A stretch of 64,000 nucleotides of DNA, from positions 62,001-126,000 of the forward strand of contig JANXMZ010000059.1 in assembly GCA_025354385.1 (NCBI GenBank). The letters run 5' to 3'. The DNA comes from Bacteroidota bacterium (GTDB taxonomy: Bacteria > Bacteroidota > Bacteroidia > NS11-12g > UBA955). The notes beneath the pieces are model-generated. The model ran no database searches, was not told the DNA's origin, and worked only from the letters and a program-made list of their open reading frames with translations. Of the stretch, positions 7,484 through 17,127 are shown piece after piece (within the stretch, counting starts at the first letter, position 1; the number at the start of each line of letters is the position of its first letter). Made by a program: the position numbers and the translations under genes.

Positions 7484-8736
7484 TCCAATTCAAAGTGTTT
7501 TATTTTACGATACAAAGTGCGTTCCGAAATACCCAAATCGCGTGCAGCTTTGTTACGCTTGCCATTGTTGCGCTGCAATGCCTTCTTAATCATATCCAAT
7601 TCCTGTTCGGCAATGGTTAAATTATTGATTTCATGAATTTGCTGAACATCAATAAAAGAAGATTTTGTTGCTGCAGGCATATTCACTTGTGGAATTATAA
7701 TAGGACTCTCTGCCACTGGTGCATAATTTCCTTCATTTTTATACAGTACATGGCTAATTTCGTCTCTGTTATTATTAATAAACTCCTCTCTATTACCAGT
7801 ATTATCTATAAGGCCCATTACAATTCTTTTTAAATCACTGACATCCTTTTTCATGTCTATTAAAAATTTATAAAAAATATCGCGTTCGCTAAAGCCATTT
7901 CCTCCCATACCCTCCGGCGAATTCATACCCAAAGCCAAAGGTAAATTATTAGCGGGTTGAGGAATATATTGTTGTAAAATATAGGCAGACACGGGACTCT
8001 TATCCGACTCCAAAACACAAATTTGTTCGGTGATATTTTTTAATTGACGGATATTGCCAGGCCAAGTGTAGTTGGCTAGTACCTGCTGCGCTTCAATATC
8101 TAATTGGACCAATGGCGAATGGTTTTTTTCCGAAAAAAGTGTGGCAAATTTTCTAAATAAAATATTGATATCATCTTTTCGTTCTGATAATCTAGGCACC
8201 CGAATTGGCACGGTTGCCAAACGGTAATATAAATCCTCTCTGAATTTACCTTGTTGAGCTCTTTCTAATAGGTCTCTGTTGGTAGCTGCAATTATGCGAA
8301 CATCTGTTTTCAGAACCTTGCTACTTCCTACTTTAATAAATTCACCGTTCTCTAATATTCTCAATAAACGCGCTTGGGTTCCAAGTGGTAATTCTCCTAC
8401 TTCATCTAAAAAAATGGTTCCTCCACTTACCGCTTCGAAATACCCTTTGCGTGCATCTGTAGCACCTGTAAACGAACCCTTTTCGTGACCGAAAAGCTCC
8501 GAGTCTATGGTCCCCTCCGGGATTGCACCGCAGTTCACAGCAATAAAATTACCGTGTTTCCTGCCACTTAGAGCATGTATAATTTTAGAAAAAGATTCCT
8601 TACCAACACCACTTTCTCCGGTTATCAAAACACTCATATCCGTAGGAGCTACTTTTATAGCAGTTTCTAGTGCATGATTCAAGGCTGGAGAATTTCCTAC
8701 GATTTCGAATCTGTTTTTGATTGACTGTAATTCCAT
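7480..8736 (-). CDS. Sigma-54 dependent transcription activator without receiver domain
   Basis: A 418-residue activator of the NtrC type. The AAA+ sigma-54 interaction domain fills about residues 10-245 with Walker A GESGVGKE (40-47), the sigma-54 contact loop GSFTGA (87-92, variant of GAFTGA) and Walker B GTIFLDEVGE (106-115). The C-terminal Fis-type helix-turn-helix (about 375-418, NNGKRNKAARDLGISERTLYRKI) binds DNA. There is no N-terminal receiver or GAF domain, so it is not a two-component regulator; input may come through the linker at about 250-370. It heads the lptE-TPR-secG unit and likely belongs to an envelope regulon. An exact -7 element lies at 8765-8772. Confidence 0.92.
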   Translation of the reverse strand: MELQSIKNRFEIVGNSPALNHALETAIKVAPTDMSVLITGESGVGKESFSKIIHALSGRKHGNFIAVNCGAIPEGTIDSELFGHEKGSFTGATDARKGYFEAVSGGTIFLDEVGELPLGTQARLLRILENGEFIKVGSSKVLKTDVRIIAATNRDLLERAQQGKFREDLYYRLATVPIRVPRLSERKDDINILFRKFATLFSEKNHSPLVQLDIEAQQVLANYTWPGNIRQLKNITEQICVLESDKSPVSAYILQQYIPQPANNLPLALGMNSPEGMGGNGFSERDIFYKFLIDMKKDVSDLKRIVMGLIDNTGNREEFINNNRDEISHVLYKNEGNYAPVAESPIIIPQVNMPAATKSSFIDVQQIHEINNLTIAEQELDMIKKALQRNNGKRNKAARDLGISERTLYRKIKHFELE

Positions 8737-8764
8737 TAAACTGTAACGAATGTGATTATTGCTG

Positions 8765-8772
8765 CAAAATTA
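8765..8772 (-). promoter_or_regulatory. -7 promoter element for the sigma-54 activator gene
   Basis: TAATTTTG on the minus strand, an exact match to TAnnTTTG, 28 bases before the ATG at 8736. The -33 region is not convincing by eye. Confidence 0.55.
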
Positions 8773-8819
8773 GTCAAAATTTCGCTCTTGCTTATTAGTT
8801 GGTCAATAATAAATTCGGT

Positions 8820-11330
8820 TTATCGAAGAAGTGTAAATGTGCCTCTCACCCAATGTTCCTTTTCATCACAGGCCACATATTTCACGTAAAAAACATAGAC
8901 ATCTTGGGGGGCTATTTCATCCTTATACGTCCCGTTCCATTGGACTGAAGGTAGTTTACTTTCAAATATTTTTTCACCCCACCTATTGTATATCATTAGC
9001 AAATAATCTGCTCCAGGGTCTCGGTAATTATTGCCTGGATAAAAATCATTCAACATATCCTCATTTGGAGAGAAGGCATTGGGCATATACATTTCTGAAG
9101 GGATTATATTGGGATCCTCCTTGATATGAATAGTATCTGAAACAATGCAATTATTAATATTTTTTACCGTCACGGTATAGGTTCCACCATCTTTTATTAT
9201 AATTGAACTACTTGTGGCTCCTGTATTCCAAAGATAAGATACCATGCTATCTCTTGCCTTTAGCTCTAAACGGGATGAAAGGCATATGGTTGTATCGTTG
9301 CCTAAACCCCCATCAATGTTTGGATATTGAGAGAGAAATATTGAATCTGACTCTATACAACCTTCCTTGGTAGTAATAGTTAATTTCTTTTTACCTGCTG
9401 TTCTTGCCAAATAATCCATACCCTCTGAATTATCTTGCCATAAATATTTGGAATAAGTATGAAGGGGGCGCAACCAGCGGAAAACTGGTCCACAATAAAA
9501 AGTATCATTACCCAACTCTAGTCCAGTGTATATAAAATCAATGGTGGCTGTGTCAATAATGGTACAAAGTTTATTTCTCACTTTTACAATGTAAGTTCCC
9601 GGTGTACTTCGCACAATTTGTGGTGTAATATCGCCTGTATTCCATAGGTAATTGGTTTCTAGTTTGGTTTTAAAACTGTAGTTCACACCGTCTAATAAAA
9701 CACTGGTTCCTTTGCAAAAAAGTGTGTCGTGCAAATTAACCCTTGGTGGCGGGTACAAAACGAAAGTGATACTATCTCTGGAAGGACAATTATTTTTATT
9801 CAAAACGTTCACCCAATAAGTTGCCAACTTTGGAATAAACACACTTTGATTAGTGCTGCCGTCGTTCCATAAATAAGATTTATAACCAGGCTTACCAATG
9901 TAGGTAAATTGAATAAAACTATCGCGACAGATAACAGAATCAGGCCCCAAATCTAGCACACTTAAATCGTTGATGATTGTAATGGTATCTCTGGCCACAC
10001 AAGGCAAATCACTCACAGCGACTGAATACTTGCCACCTTTATTAACGGTTATGGTAGCTGTTTTTTCTCCAGTACTCCAAAGATAACTTTTACCTGGTGT
10101 ATTGGTTGCGAGCGTTTTAGTAAAAGGACCACAAAACAAGGTATCATTGTTTAACTTTGTGTTAAATTTTTCTTTTACATAAATATCAAACTGAGAAGTG
10201 TCTGTACAAATACTAACTGTTGAACTTGCTATAAGGCTTACGGTATAAAATCCTTGCGCATTATATTTATAGCTTGGATTTTTAAGGTTGGAAGTATCAC
10301 GTAAACTAGTATCTACGCCAAAATCCCAATGGAAGTTTGTTGCTCCTTGACTGCGGTTTAGAAAACTTAACAAATCGCCCGAGCAGTTATAATATGGGAT
10401 ACCGAAGGAGGATACAACATCGAAAGTACAATTGCTAACATTGAATTGAAAATCGCGTTTGGTTTCACCAATAAATTTACCTTTTCTAAACTCCATTACT
10501 TTAATTCCTATAACAAATTGACCAGTATTGGTTGGTGTAAGCGTAAGTTTACCAGTACGCCTATTAATTGACAAGGTAGGTTGTCCGTCTATTTGATTAC
10601 TTACGTCATAGGAACCTGGAATCCAATCTATGGGTAAAAACCTATCTGGATAGGTTGCTTCTGAAGGAGTTGGCAAAGGAGAGGATGATGTTGCGCCTAT
10701 ATAAGGCGTATACAATTCATATACCAGTGAGTCGCCATCGGCATCTGTTGCACTGTGATCGAAATTTAAGGGTGCATTGGTACACAAAAAATTAGGGGGG
10801 AGTGACTTAAAAAAGGGACTGCTATTAACTGGTATTTTTTTTGCGCTTGGAATGAGCGTCCAATAGGTTGCTCCTGTTGATTGTGGATTAATGATATTGT
10901 TAATAGAGTTATTTCTGCAACATCTTTCAAAAGCCAAAACATACCCTCCATCATTTGCTGGAAGCGCCATGGTGATGGCAAAAACATATTTATCTACGCA
11001 GGCATTAGGCTTCGTTTTAATACATTTATAATTTACATCCGAAACTTTATTGGGTCCAGTGCGCGCATTTGTTAGTTGTTGAGATTTATACATGGCATAA
11101 ATCTTTGTTGCTGGATCATAGCTAAAGGCATTGATGTATCCATTGACATCGGTATCAATGGCGCCTTGTTGACCATTAATGCAGTCGATGTATAAATACA
11201 TAGTGATATCGTAAATAAGCATTCCATTGGACTTTCCGCTATATTTATACATAATCTCACCCCCTACAATATGAGTAGCACTTGCATTGAAGCAAATTAT
11301 GAGCGATATAATAAATAATATCCTTTTCAA
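8820..11330 (-). CDS. Secreted CHU_C-domain protein with PKD-like repeats, paralogue 1
   Basis: An 836-residue exported protein. A signal peptide (1-18) precedes THIVGGEIMYKY, the hallmark start of a widespread Bacteroidota family. A cysteine-containing domain follows (FERCCRNNSINNII, then DGDSLVYELYTPY), then a PKD domain (about 330-380, FHWDFGVDTS), several Ig-like repeats of the pattern YLWSTGE/YLWNDGS with GTYIV or GTYTV strands, and a CHU_C domain in the last 85 residues (PNAFSPNEDMLND, YNRWGEKIFES, ending VRGTFTLLR). CHU_C tails are T9SS type B sorting signals, so the protein is probably placed on the cell surface or released. It is a tandem duplicate of the next upstream gene. Confidence 0.9.
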   Translation of the reverse strand: MKRILFIISLIICFNASATHIVGGEIMYKYSGKSNGMLIYDITMYLYIDCINGQQGAIDTDVNGYINAFSYDPATKIYAMYKSQQLTNARTGPNKVSDVNYKCIKTKPNACVDKYVFAITMALPANDGGYVLAFERCCRNNSINNIINPQSTGATYWTLIPSAKKIPVNSSPFFKSLPPNFLCTNAPLNFDHSATDADGDSLVYELYTPYIGATSSSPLPTPSEATYPDRFLPIDWIPGSYDVSNQIDGQPTLSINRRTGKLTLTPTNTGQFVIGIKVMEFRKGKFIGETKRDFQFNVSNCTFDVVSSFGIPYYNCSGDLLSFLNRSQGATNFHWDFGVDTSLRDTSNLKNPSYKYNAQGFYTVSLIASSTVSICTDTSQFDIYVKEKFNTKLNNDTLFCGPFTKTLATNTPGKSYLWSTGEKTATITVNKGGKYSVAVSDLPCVARDTITIINDLSVLDLGPDSVICRDSFIQFTYIGKPGYKSYLWNDGSTNQSVFIPKLATYWVNVLNKNNCPSRDSITFVLYPPPRVNLHDTLFCKGTSVLLDGVNYSFKTKLETNYLWNTGDITPQIVRSTPGTYIVKVRNKLCTIIDTATIDFIYTGLELGNDTFYCGPVFRWLRPLHTYSKYLWQDNSEGMDYLARTAGKKKLTITTKEGCIESDSIFLSQYPNIDGGLGNDTTICLSSRLELKARDSMVSYLWNTGATSSSIIIKDGGTYTVTVKNINNCIVSDTIHIKEDPNIIPSEMYMPNAFSPNEDMLNDFYPGNNYRDPGADYLLMIYNRWGEKIFESKLPSVQWNGTYKDEIAPQDVYVFYVKYVACDEKEHWVRGTFTLLR

Positions 11331-11522
11331 TTCAACTATCTATTAGACGTGTTATAAAGACAAATTGTTGCACATCTTTAAATAAAAATACTTAACCCAT
11401 AGCAATATTACAAATACTATACCTTTATTTAAGATTTACCATTGCAATAAAAAACAAGAGGTTACGCATACAAATATACATAAATAAGAGACCAAAATTG
11501 AAATTCTAAAATGTTTTTGCCT

Positions 11523-14009
11523 CTATCTAGTTAAAGTAAATGTCCCTCTTACCCAATGTGCGTTTTCGTCGCAGCCCATGTACTTAACGTAAAATAGGTA
11601 GACATCCTGTGGTGCTGCTTTGCTATCGTATGTTCCATTCCATTGCATGGCGGGGTGTTTGCTTTCAAATACCGTTTCGCCCCATCTGTTATAAATTCTT
11701 AGCAGATAATCCGTTCCGGGATCCTTGTACTGATTGCCGGGAAAAACATCATTTACCCCATCATCATTCGGAGAAAAAGCGCTCGGCATATACATTTCTG
11801 TTGGCATAGCATCCCCATTTTCTTTAATGGTAATGGTATCCGAAACAACACAATTATTACTGTTTTTAACTGTTACCTCATACAAACCTGCATCCTTTAT
11901 AAAAATGGAACGGCTTGTTGCGCCCGTATTCCAAAGGTAGGAAACCATACCATCACTTGCTTTTAATTCCAACGTGGTGGATAGGCAAATGGCGGTATCG
12001 TTACCCAATCCGCCATCTACATTCGGATACTCTGTTAAGCGAATTGAATCCGATTCTACGCAACCCTCTTGGGTAGTAATGGTTACCTTCTTTAAACCTG
12101 GTGAATTTGCCAAATAGGTTGAAGCTTCTGAAAAATCTTGCCATCTGTAATTTAAATAATTTTGGTGTGGCACCAACAATCTGCGAACTGGCCCGCAATA
12201 AAAAGTGTCTTTTCCTAAGTCTAGCCCTGTTACAATATAATCTAACTTAGCGGAATCGTAAATGGTGCACAATCTATTTCTCACTTTAAGATTATATTGA
12301 CCAGGTTGCGATACTGTAATCTTAGGCGTAATCTCACCAGTGCTCCAGGTATAGTTGGTTTCGAGTATGGTATTTGAATTGTAGTTGAAACCATCCAACA
12401 CAACACTCGTATTTCTGCAAAACAAGGTGTCGTTTAAATTAATTTTTGGTGGTGGATATAACACAAAATTGATGGTATCTCTTGAAACACATCCATTGAT
12501 ATTAGTTACCTCCAACCAATATTTATCTAATTTAGGTATATGAACTTTAATATCATTGCTTCCATCACTCCAAATATACTGCTTATAGCCCGAGGCAATA
12601 ATGTAATCAAATGCGATAAAACTATCTCTACAAATTACGGAATCTGGTCCCAATTCAAGTCGCGTTAAATCATTAATAATACTAATGGTATCTCTCGCAA
12701 TACAAGGCGCATCAGTAACTGCCACTATGTATGTACCACCTTTATTAATGTCAATAAAAACGGTGTTCTGCCCAGTGTTCCACTGATAATTTTTATTGGG
12801 GGTATTCGTATTTAACAATTCGGAGAAAGGTCCACAAATAATGGTATCATTGCCTAGCTTTACCTTGAAATTTCTTTTAACATAGATATCAAAAGTGGAG
12901 GTATCTGCACAGAAAGCTGTTTTGGCTATTAACAACACTGAATAATAACCATCTCTTTTGTAGGTGTAAGTAGGACTTTGAAGATTAGAAGTATCTGTTT
13001 TTAGGCTATCGTCACCAAAGTCCCAATGATAAGAGGTACCACCTTGGCTTCGATTCTGAAAAACAACATCATTCTCGGTGCAATTGTAATAAGGCACCCC
13101 AAAGGAGGATACAACATCGAACACACAATTATTGACATTGAATTGAAAATCGCGTTTAGTTTCACCAATAAGAACTCCATTCCTGTATTCCAGCACCTTA
13201 ATACCCACAGCAAATTGACCTACTTTTGTAGGAGTGATACTCAATTTCCCGGTTTTTCGGTTAATAGAAAGGGTCGGCAGTCCATCTATTTGATTATTTA
13301 AAGAATAACCATTGGCCCATGATACGAATGAATAATTACTGGGATTGGTTTTCGCAAATCCGTTGCTATTTGGTGCCGTATAAGGGGTATACAATTCATA
13401 AACCAAAGAATCTCCATCCGCATCTGTTGCTTTATGATCAAAATTTAATGGGGCATTGGCACACATAAAATTAGGGGGCAAAGATTTAAAAACAGGGCTG
13501 CTATTAATTGCAACAGAGTTAACACCGGGTATTTTTGTCCAGAATGTAGCACCAGTGGTAGAAGCAGAAATAATATTATTGATGGAATTGTTTCTACAGC
13601 ATCTTTCAAAAGAAAGAACGTATCCTCCTGTATTAGCCGCAACGGTTATATCTAAATTAAATGTGTACTGCGAAACACATATTTTGGGTTTATTTTTAAT
13701 GCAATTATAATTTAAATCTGAAATGGTAATTGGCCCTGTTCTGGTTCCTTGCAAAGCCGAACTACTATAATTCGAATATGACTTATTCACTGGGTCGTAC
13801 GCAAATATATTAATAGAACCCTTTTCATCTTGGGCAATGGCCGTTGCACTGCCATTATCACAATCGATGTATACCAACAACGTAACATTGTACTTTACAA
13901 AACCATTACTTTTACTAACATACTTATACATTATTTCCCCTCCCACAATATGTGTGGCCCCAAGCTTTAAACTTGTAATAATTATAAAAAGTAGGGTGTA
14001 TTTTTTCAA
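11523..14009 (-). CDS. Secreted CHU_C-domain protein with PKD-like repeats, paralogue 2
   Basis: An 828-residue protein with the same architecture as the gene at 8820-11330: signal peptide, THIVGGEIMYKY, the paired-Cys segment FERCCRNNSINN, PKD domain (YHWDFGDDS), repeated Ig-like units (YQWNTGQ, YIWSDGS, YTWSTGE, YLWNTGA) and a CHU_C tail (PSAFSPNDDGVND, YNRWGETVFES, ending VRGTFTLTR). Identity is visible along the entire length, so the pair arose by tandem duplication. It should be exported by the T9SS encoded at 19-28 kb. A 192-base gap with no clear terminator separates the two copies. Confidence 0.9.
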   Translation of the reverse strand: MKKYTLLFIIITSLKLGATHIVGGEIMYKYVSKSNGFVKYNVTLLVYIDCDNGSATAIAQDEKGSINIFAYDPVNKSYSNYSSSALQGTRTGPITISDLNYNCIKNKPKICVSQYTFNLDITVAANTGGYVLSFERCCRNNSINNIISASTTGATFWTKIPGVNSVAINSSPVFKSLPPNFMCANAPLNFDHKATDADGDSLVYELYTPYTAPNSNGFAKTNPSNYSFVSWANGYSLNNQIDGLPTLSINRKTGKLSITPTKVGQFAVGIKVLEYRNGVLIGETKRDFQFNVNNCVFDVVSSFGVPYYNCTENDVVFQNRSQGGTSYHWDFGDDSLKTDTSNLQSPTYTYKRDGYYSVLLIAKTAFCADTSTFDIYVKRNFKVKLGNDTIICGPFSELLNTNTPNKNYQWNTGQNTVFIDINKGGTYIVAVTDAPCIARDTISIINDLTRLELGPDSVICRDSFIAFDYIIASGYKQYIWSDGSNDIKVHIPKLDKYWLEVTNINGCVSRDTINFVLYPPPKINLNDTLFCRNTSVVLDGFNYNSNTILETNYTWSTGEITPKITVSQPGQYNLKVRNRLCTIYDSAKLDYIVTGLDLGKDTFYCGPVRRLLVPHQNYLNYRWQDFSEASTYLANSPGLKKVTITTQEGCVESDSIRLTEYPNVDGGLGNDTAICLSTTLELKASDGMVSYLWNTGATSRSIFIKDAGLYEVTVKNSNNCVVSDTITIKENGDAMPTEMYMPSAFSPNDDGVNDVFPGNQYKDPGTDYLLRIYNRWGETVFESKHPAMQWNGTYDSKAAPQDVYLFYVKYMGCDENAHWVRGTFTLTR

Positions 14010-14064
14010 GATTATAATCTTTAGACGACATCAAAGGGAGAAAGGCCGCACTTTATTTAACTTT

Positions 14065-16983
14065 TTATTGTCCTGTTATTTGATTATGATAAATAAGGTA
14101 ATTTTCTGCTTTAGAAGTTTCACCCGCCTCCAGTGCCTTTGTATACATATAGTAATAAGGCTCTCCCTCATCTCCCGTCATACCTGCTTGCTTCAATATG
14201 GTTGTAAATCGGTTGTAAATTTGCTGATTGTCTTGTCCAAATTCAAAAAACTTATAATAGTTATAAGCTGCATGCTCAAAATCATTTAACATGGCATCTG
14301 TCTCTGCCAAGTAATAATAGATACCACTAAAATTTTCCTTGTAAAACAATGCTTTTTCAAAATTTTCTTTCGCTGTTTTCAATAAGGCCGCATCTGGACC
14401 TTGCGGATTTACAGTGCCTCTGCCAAAATAAATTTCTCCTAATGTGGCGTATGCCTCATAGTTTCCATCACGCATAGCAATGGCCTTCTTTAAATATTGC
14501 ATAGCTTTATCCATGTATTGGGTGCTTCCTGTACTATCCTTTTTTAATTTTTCAAAACTTGCAACTCCAGCCCCTCTAATAAACTCCTCTTCCAAAGGAT
14601 TATAGGCAATCGCCTTTTCATAAAAATACAATGCGCTATCAGCATTATTTTTCTTCAAATATTGCTTGCCTTGATAGCTGTAGTCATTTGCAGATTTAAC
14701 CACAGCAGCAATGGTAACACCATCCACCTTAATTTCGTGTATGGTGCCTTTTGGCGGCCAGTAGCCCCCTAAAATTTGATTCTTTGAAAGCGTTCTTGTG
14801 GTCCAAATGGCATATTTCCAATCATCATCTGCCCATTCATACTCTCGCGTCCATTTATACATTACCTTTTCGCCTTCGGGCACAAAGGTTTTCAAGGCTT
14901 CCTGAATGTTATTGCTGCTTACCCGCATATCGCCTTTTAAAACTTCTGGTTTGTTTTTCACCAACCATTCAAATGCCGCTCGAGGTGTTTGGTTCCAATA
15001 ATCTGTTTCATACAATCCATTAGCACCTTCTATCCCTCCCGCAATTTCATTGAAATACATGTATTGATAAGGATGATTGACGATGCTCCAAACCCCCGGT
15101 TTAATAAATGTAATGGCAATTACTCCCATTATAATTAGTTTCAGTTTTCCACTTTTAAATAATTGTGAAAACCAAAACCAACCGAGTATAGACAAGGCTA
15201 CCAATGAAGGATAAATAAAGATAAAATGTCTCCAACCGTTGTATACATATGATTTCTTGTATATGGCGTAGAATGCTGGAAAGAGTGTAGCAAAAATTAA
15301 AAGCATAACTGCCAACATTGTTTTTTTATCCTTCCTAAATATCCCCAATAATAATCCTAAAAAGAATCCCCCCAAAACAGCTAAGGGAGCTGTTAGCATG
15401 ATCAGTTTCGGTTCGTAATACCAAGGCTTGTGATAAATTCTAACACCTTCGAACAATTCATAATAGGTGAGATATGAAAACTTTTCAAATTCCTTAAGTG
15501 CCGTAAATGGCGCAGATAAAGGATCTCTTAGAGCATAAGGCCAAAATAAAATACCAAGAATATAGCCCCCAAGCGCAATGGTAACTGTTAGCTGCACATA
15601 CTTTAACACCTGCTTATTTTTAGCTTTTAAGTGATTGATCAACCAATACAATCCAATAAACATAAACAAATAGGCAATGGGTAATATCCCTTGCACCCTT
15701 ATGCTTATTGCAAATCCGATGGCTATGGCCAACATAACTTTCGTTTGATGCCGTGCATTTGGCAACTCCAGCAATAATTTTAATAAATAATAAACGGCCA
15801 TAATATAGCCTGCAGCAAATGGAATATCTTTCGGATTATTAAAAGCATGACCAAAGAAAGAAGGTGAACAAACCATGGCCAACAATGCAATGAGTGCAGG
15901 TAGCCACCCTGCAAAAAGCCGCACGATGAGTGCTGTAAACAGAATACAGAGAAAGCCTATAAGTGCGTTAAAAAAATGTCGTGTGGCATACTCATTCTTA
16001 ATATCAAAAATCGAGTTTACTGCAGAGGCCCAAACATCTATGCTCATGCCATAAAACACATTGGTATAATAATCTCTATGTCCTTGTTTCTGAAAATCAA
16101 ACATAGTGGTATCATTTCCAAAACTAGAATAATATTTCAGGACATCTTTGGAGAATGTATTGTGATTGGGCTCATCCCAAGTTACATTATAATCAAAGCT
16201 AATCCAACACATAAGAGCCAACAGCAAGGTGGCTGCAATGCCAAAAATTCGTTTATACCCTTTATAATCCAGATTGCCCCAACTAGCGGAAGAAGTGGAA
16301 GTACTCGCCAAACTAAAAAACGAATTTTTAATGGAAACAAAACCTTTTGAAAAGCAAGTAAAAAAAGCTTTGAAACCATCTCCAAACACAAAACTCCCAT
16401 TTCCTAATTCAAAATTTAATACACTAGCATTGTTTTCCTTTTCTGCTATGGCAGCCGTTTGCCAGGCATTCTGAACGCCTTTTGAAGCCAACTCAACATA
16501 GGAGTCTCTTGACAGCAGTACAGCTTCACTTGCCGATAAATTGGCATTAGCACCTGTGGTAAGTTTTGGCCAAAAATTAGCCCAATAGGCACTCCATTTT
16601 TCAAAATAACCTGCCTTATCATTTAACTTACCATTACCAACAATAATATCCTTAGGAGCATTTAATTTGGAAACATTGCTTAGCCATTTAACATATAAAT
16701 GAGCATCTGCAGCCAATGGCAATGTTACAGGTAATATGTTTTTTACTTGCTCCGGAAAATCATTTTTTTCAACCTTAATTATCACATCGGCATCCTTGCC
16801 AAGCTTTGCCATTAGGGCACTATCAGCATAAATTTTAAACCCTGAATTGGCTTTAGCGGCTAGGGCCTTAAATTGTTTTAAATCCTCCATTGCAACTGCA
16901 CTATCTGCCGCTTTGTAAATATAAATAGCAGTATGCAATGCATTTGAAAGACTGGGTGTTTTAGAGGTTTCTGTTGTGCTCAT
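14065..16983 (-). CDS. GT-C fold glycosyltransferase-like membrane protein with TPR domain
   Basis: A 972-residue membrane protein if started at MSTTETSK (16983); an in-frame ATG 36 bases upstream is less likely. Residues 1-240 are soluble and unlike anything I recognise. Then come about 10-12 membrane helices to roughly residue 620, opening with DYNVTWDEPNHN, which resembles the first-loop acidic motif of GT39-type (GT-C) glycosyltransferases. FFGHAFNNPKDIPFA lies in a later loop. The last part (about 760-960) is a TPR array (YLKKAIAMRDGNYEAYATLGEIYFGRG). It probably transfers sugars from a lipid-linked donor on the periplasmic side; substrate unknown. It is divergent from the radical SAM gene. 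Confidence 0.8.
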   Translation of the reverse strand: MSTTETSKTPSLSNALHTAIYIYKAADSAVAMEDLKQFKALAAKANSGFKIYADSALMAKLGKDADVIIKVEKNDFPEQVKNILPVTLPLAADAHLYVKWLSNVSKLNAPKDIIVGNGKLNDKAGYFEKWSAYWANFWPKLTTGANANLSASEAVLLSRDSYVELASKGVQNAWQTAAIAEKENNASVLNFELGNGSFVFGDGFKAFFTCFSKGFVSIKNSFFSLASTSTSSASWGNLDYKGYKRIFGIAATLLLALMCWISFDYNVTWDEPNHNTFSKDVLKYYSSFGNDTTMFDFQKQGHRDYYTNVFYGMSIDVWASAVNSIFDIKNEYATRHFFNALIGFLCILFTALIVRLFAGWLPALIALLAMVCSPSFFGHAFNNPKDIPFAAGYIMAVYYLLKLLLELPNARHQTKVMLAIAIGFAISIRVQGILPIAYLFMFIGLYWLINHLKAKNKQVLKYVQLTVTIALGGYILGILFWPYALRDPLSAPFTALKEFEKFSYLTYYELFEGVRIYHKPWYYEPKLIMLTAPLAVLGGFFLGLLLGIFRKDKKTMLAVMLLIFATLFPAFYAIYKKSYVYNGWRHFIFIYPSLVALSILGWFWFSQLFKSGKLKLIIMGVIAITFIKPGVWSIVNHPYQYMYFNEIAGGIEGANGLYETDYWNQTPRAAFEWLVKNKPEVLKGDMRVSSNNIQEALKTFVPEGEKVMYKWTREYEWADDDWKYAIWTTRTLSKNQILGGYWPPKGTIHEIKVDGVTIAAVVKSANDYSYQGKQYLKKNNADSALYFYEKAIAYNPLEEEFIRGAGVASFEKLKKDSTGSTQYMDKAMQYLKKAIAMRDGNYEAYATLGEIYFGRGTVNPQGPDAALLKTAKENFEKALFYKENFSGIYYYLAETDAMLNDFEHAAYNYYKFFEFGQDNQQIYNRFTTILKQAGMTGDEGEPYYYMYTKALEAGETSKAENYLIYHNQITGQ

Positions 16984-17077
16984 CAAAAAGGGGTAGTAAT
17001 AACTGCGAAATTTAACCATAAATACCGTTTCAGCAAAATATCAATTTATTAATTTCACTGAAAAGAATTGTAAACTG

Positions 17078-17085
17078 TATTTTTG
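17078..17085 (+). promoter_or_regulatory. -7 promoter element for the radical SAM gene
   Basis: TATTTTTG, exact TAnnTTTG match, 42 bases before the ATG at 17128, in the gap between divergent genes. Confidence 0.55.
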
Positions 17086-17127
17086 CAAACACCTTAAAAC
17101 CCTTATTGAATTAAAAGTCAGGCCAAC

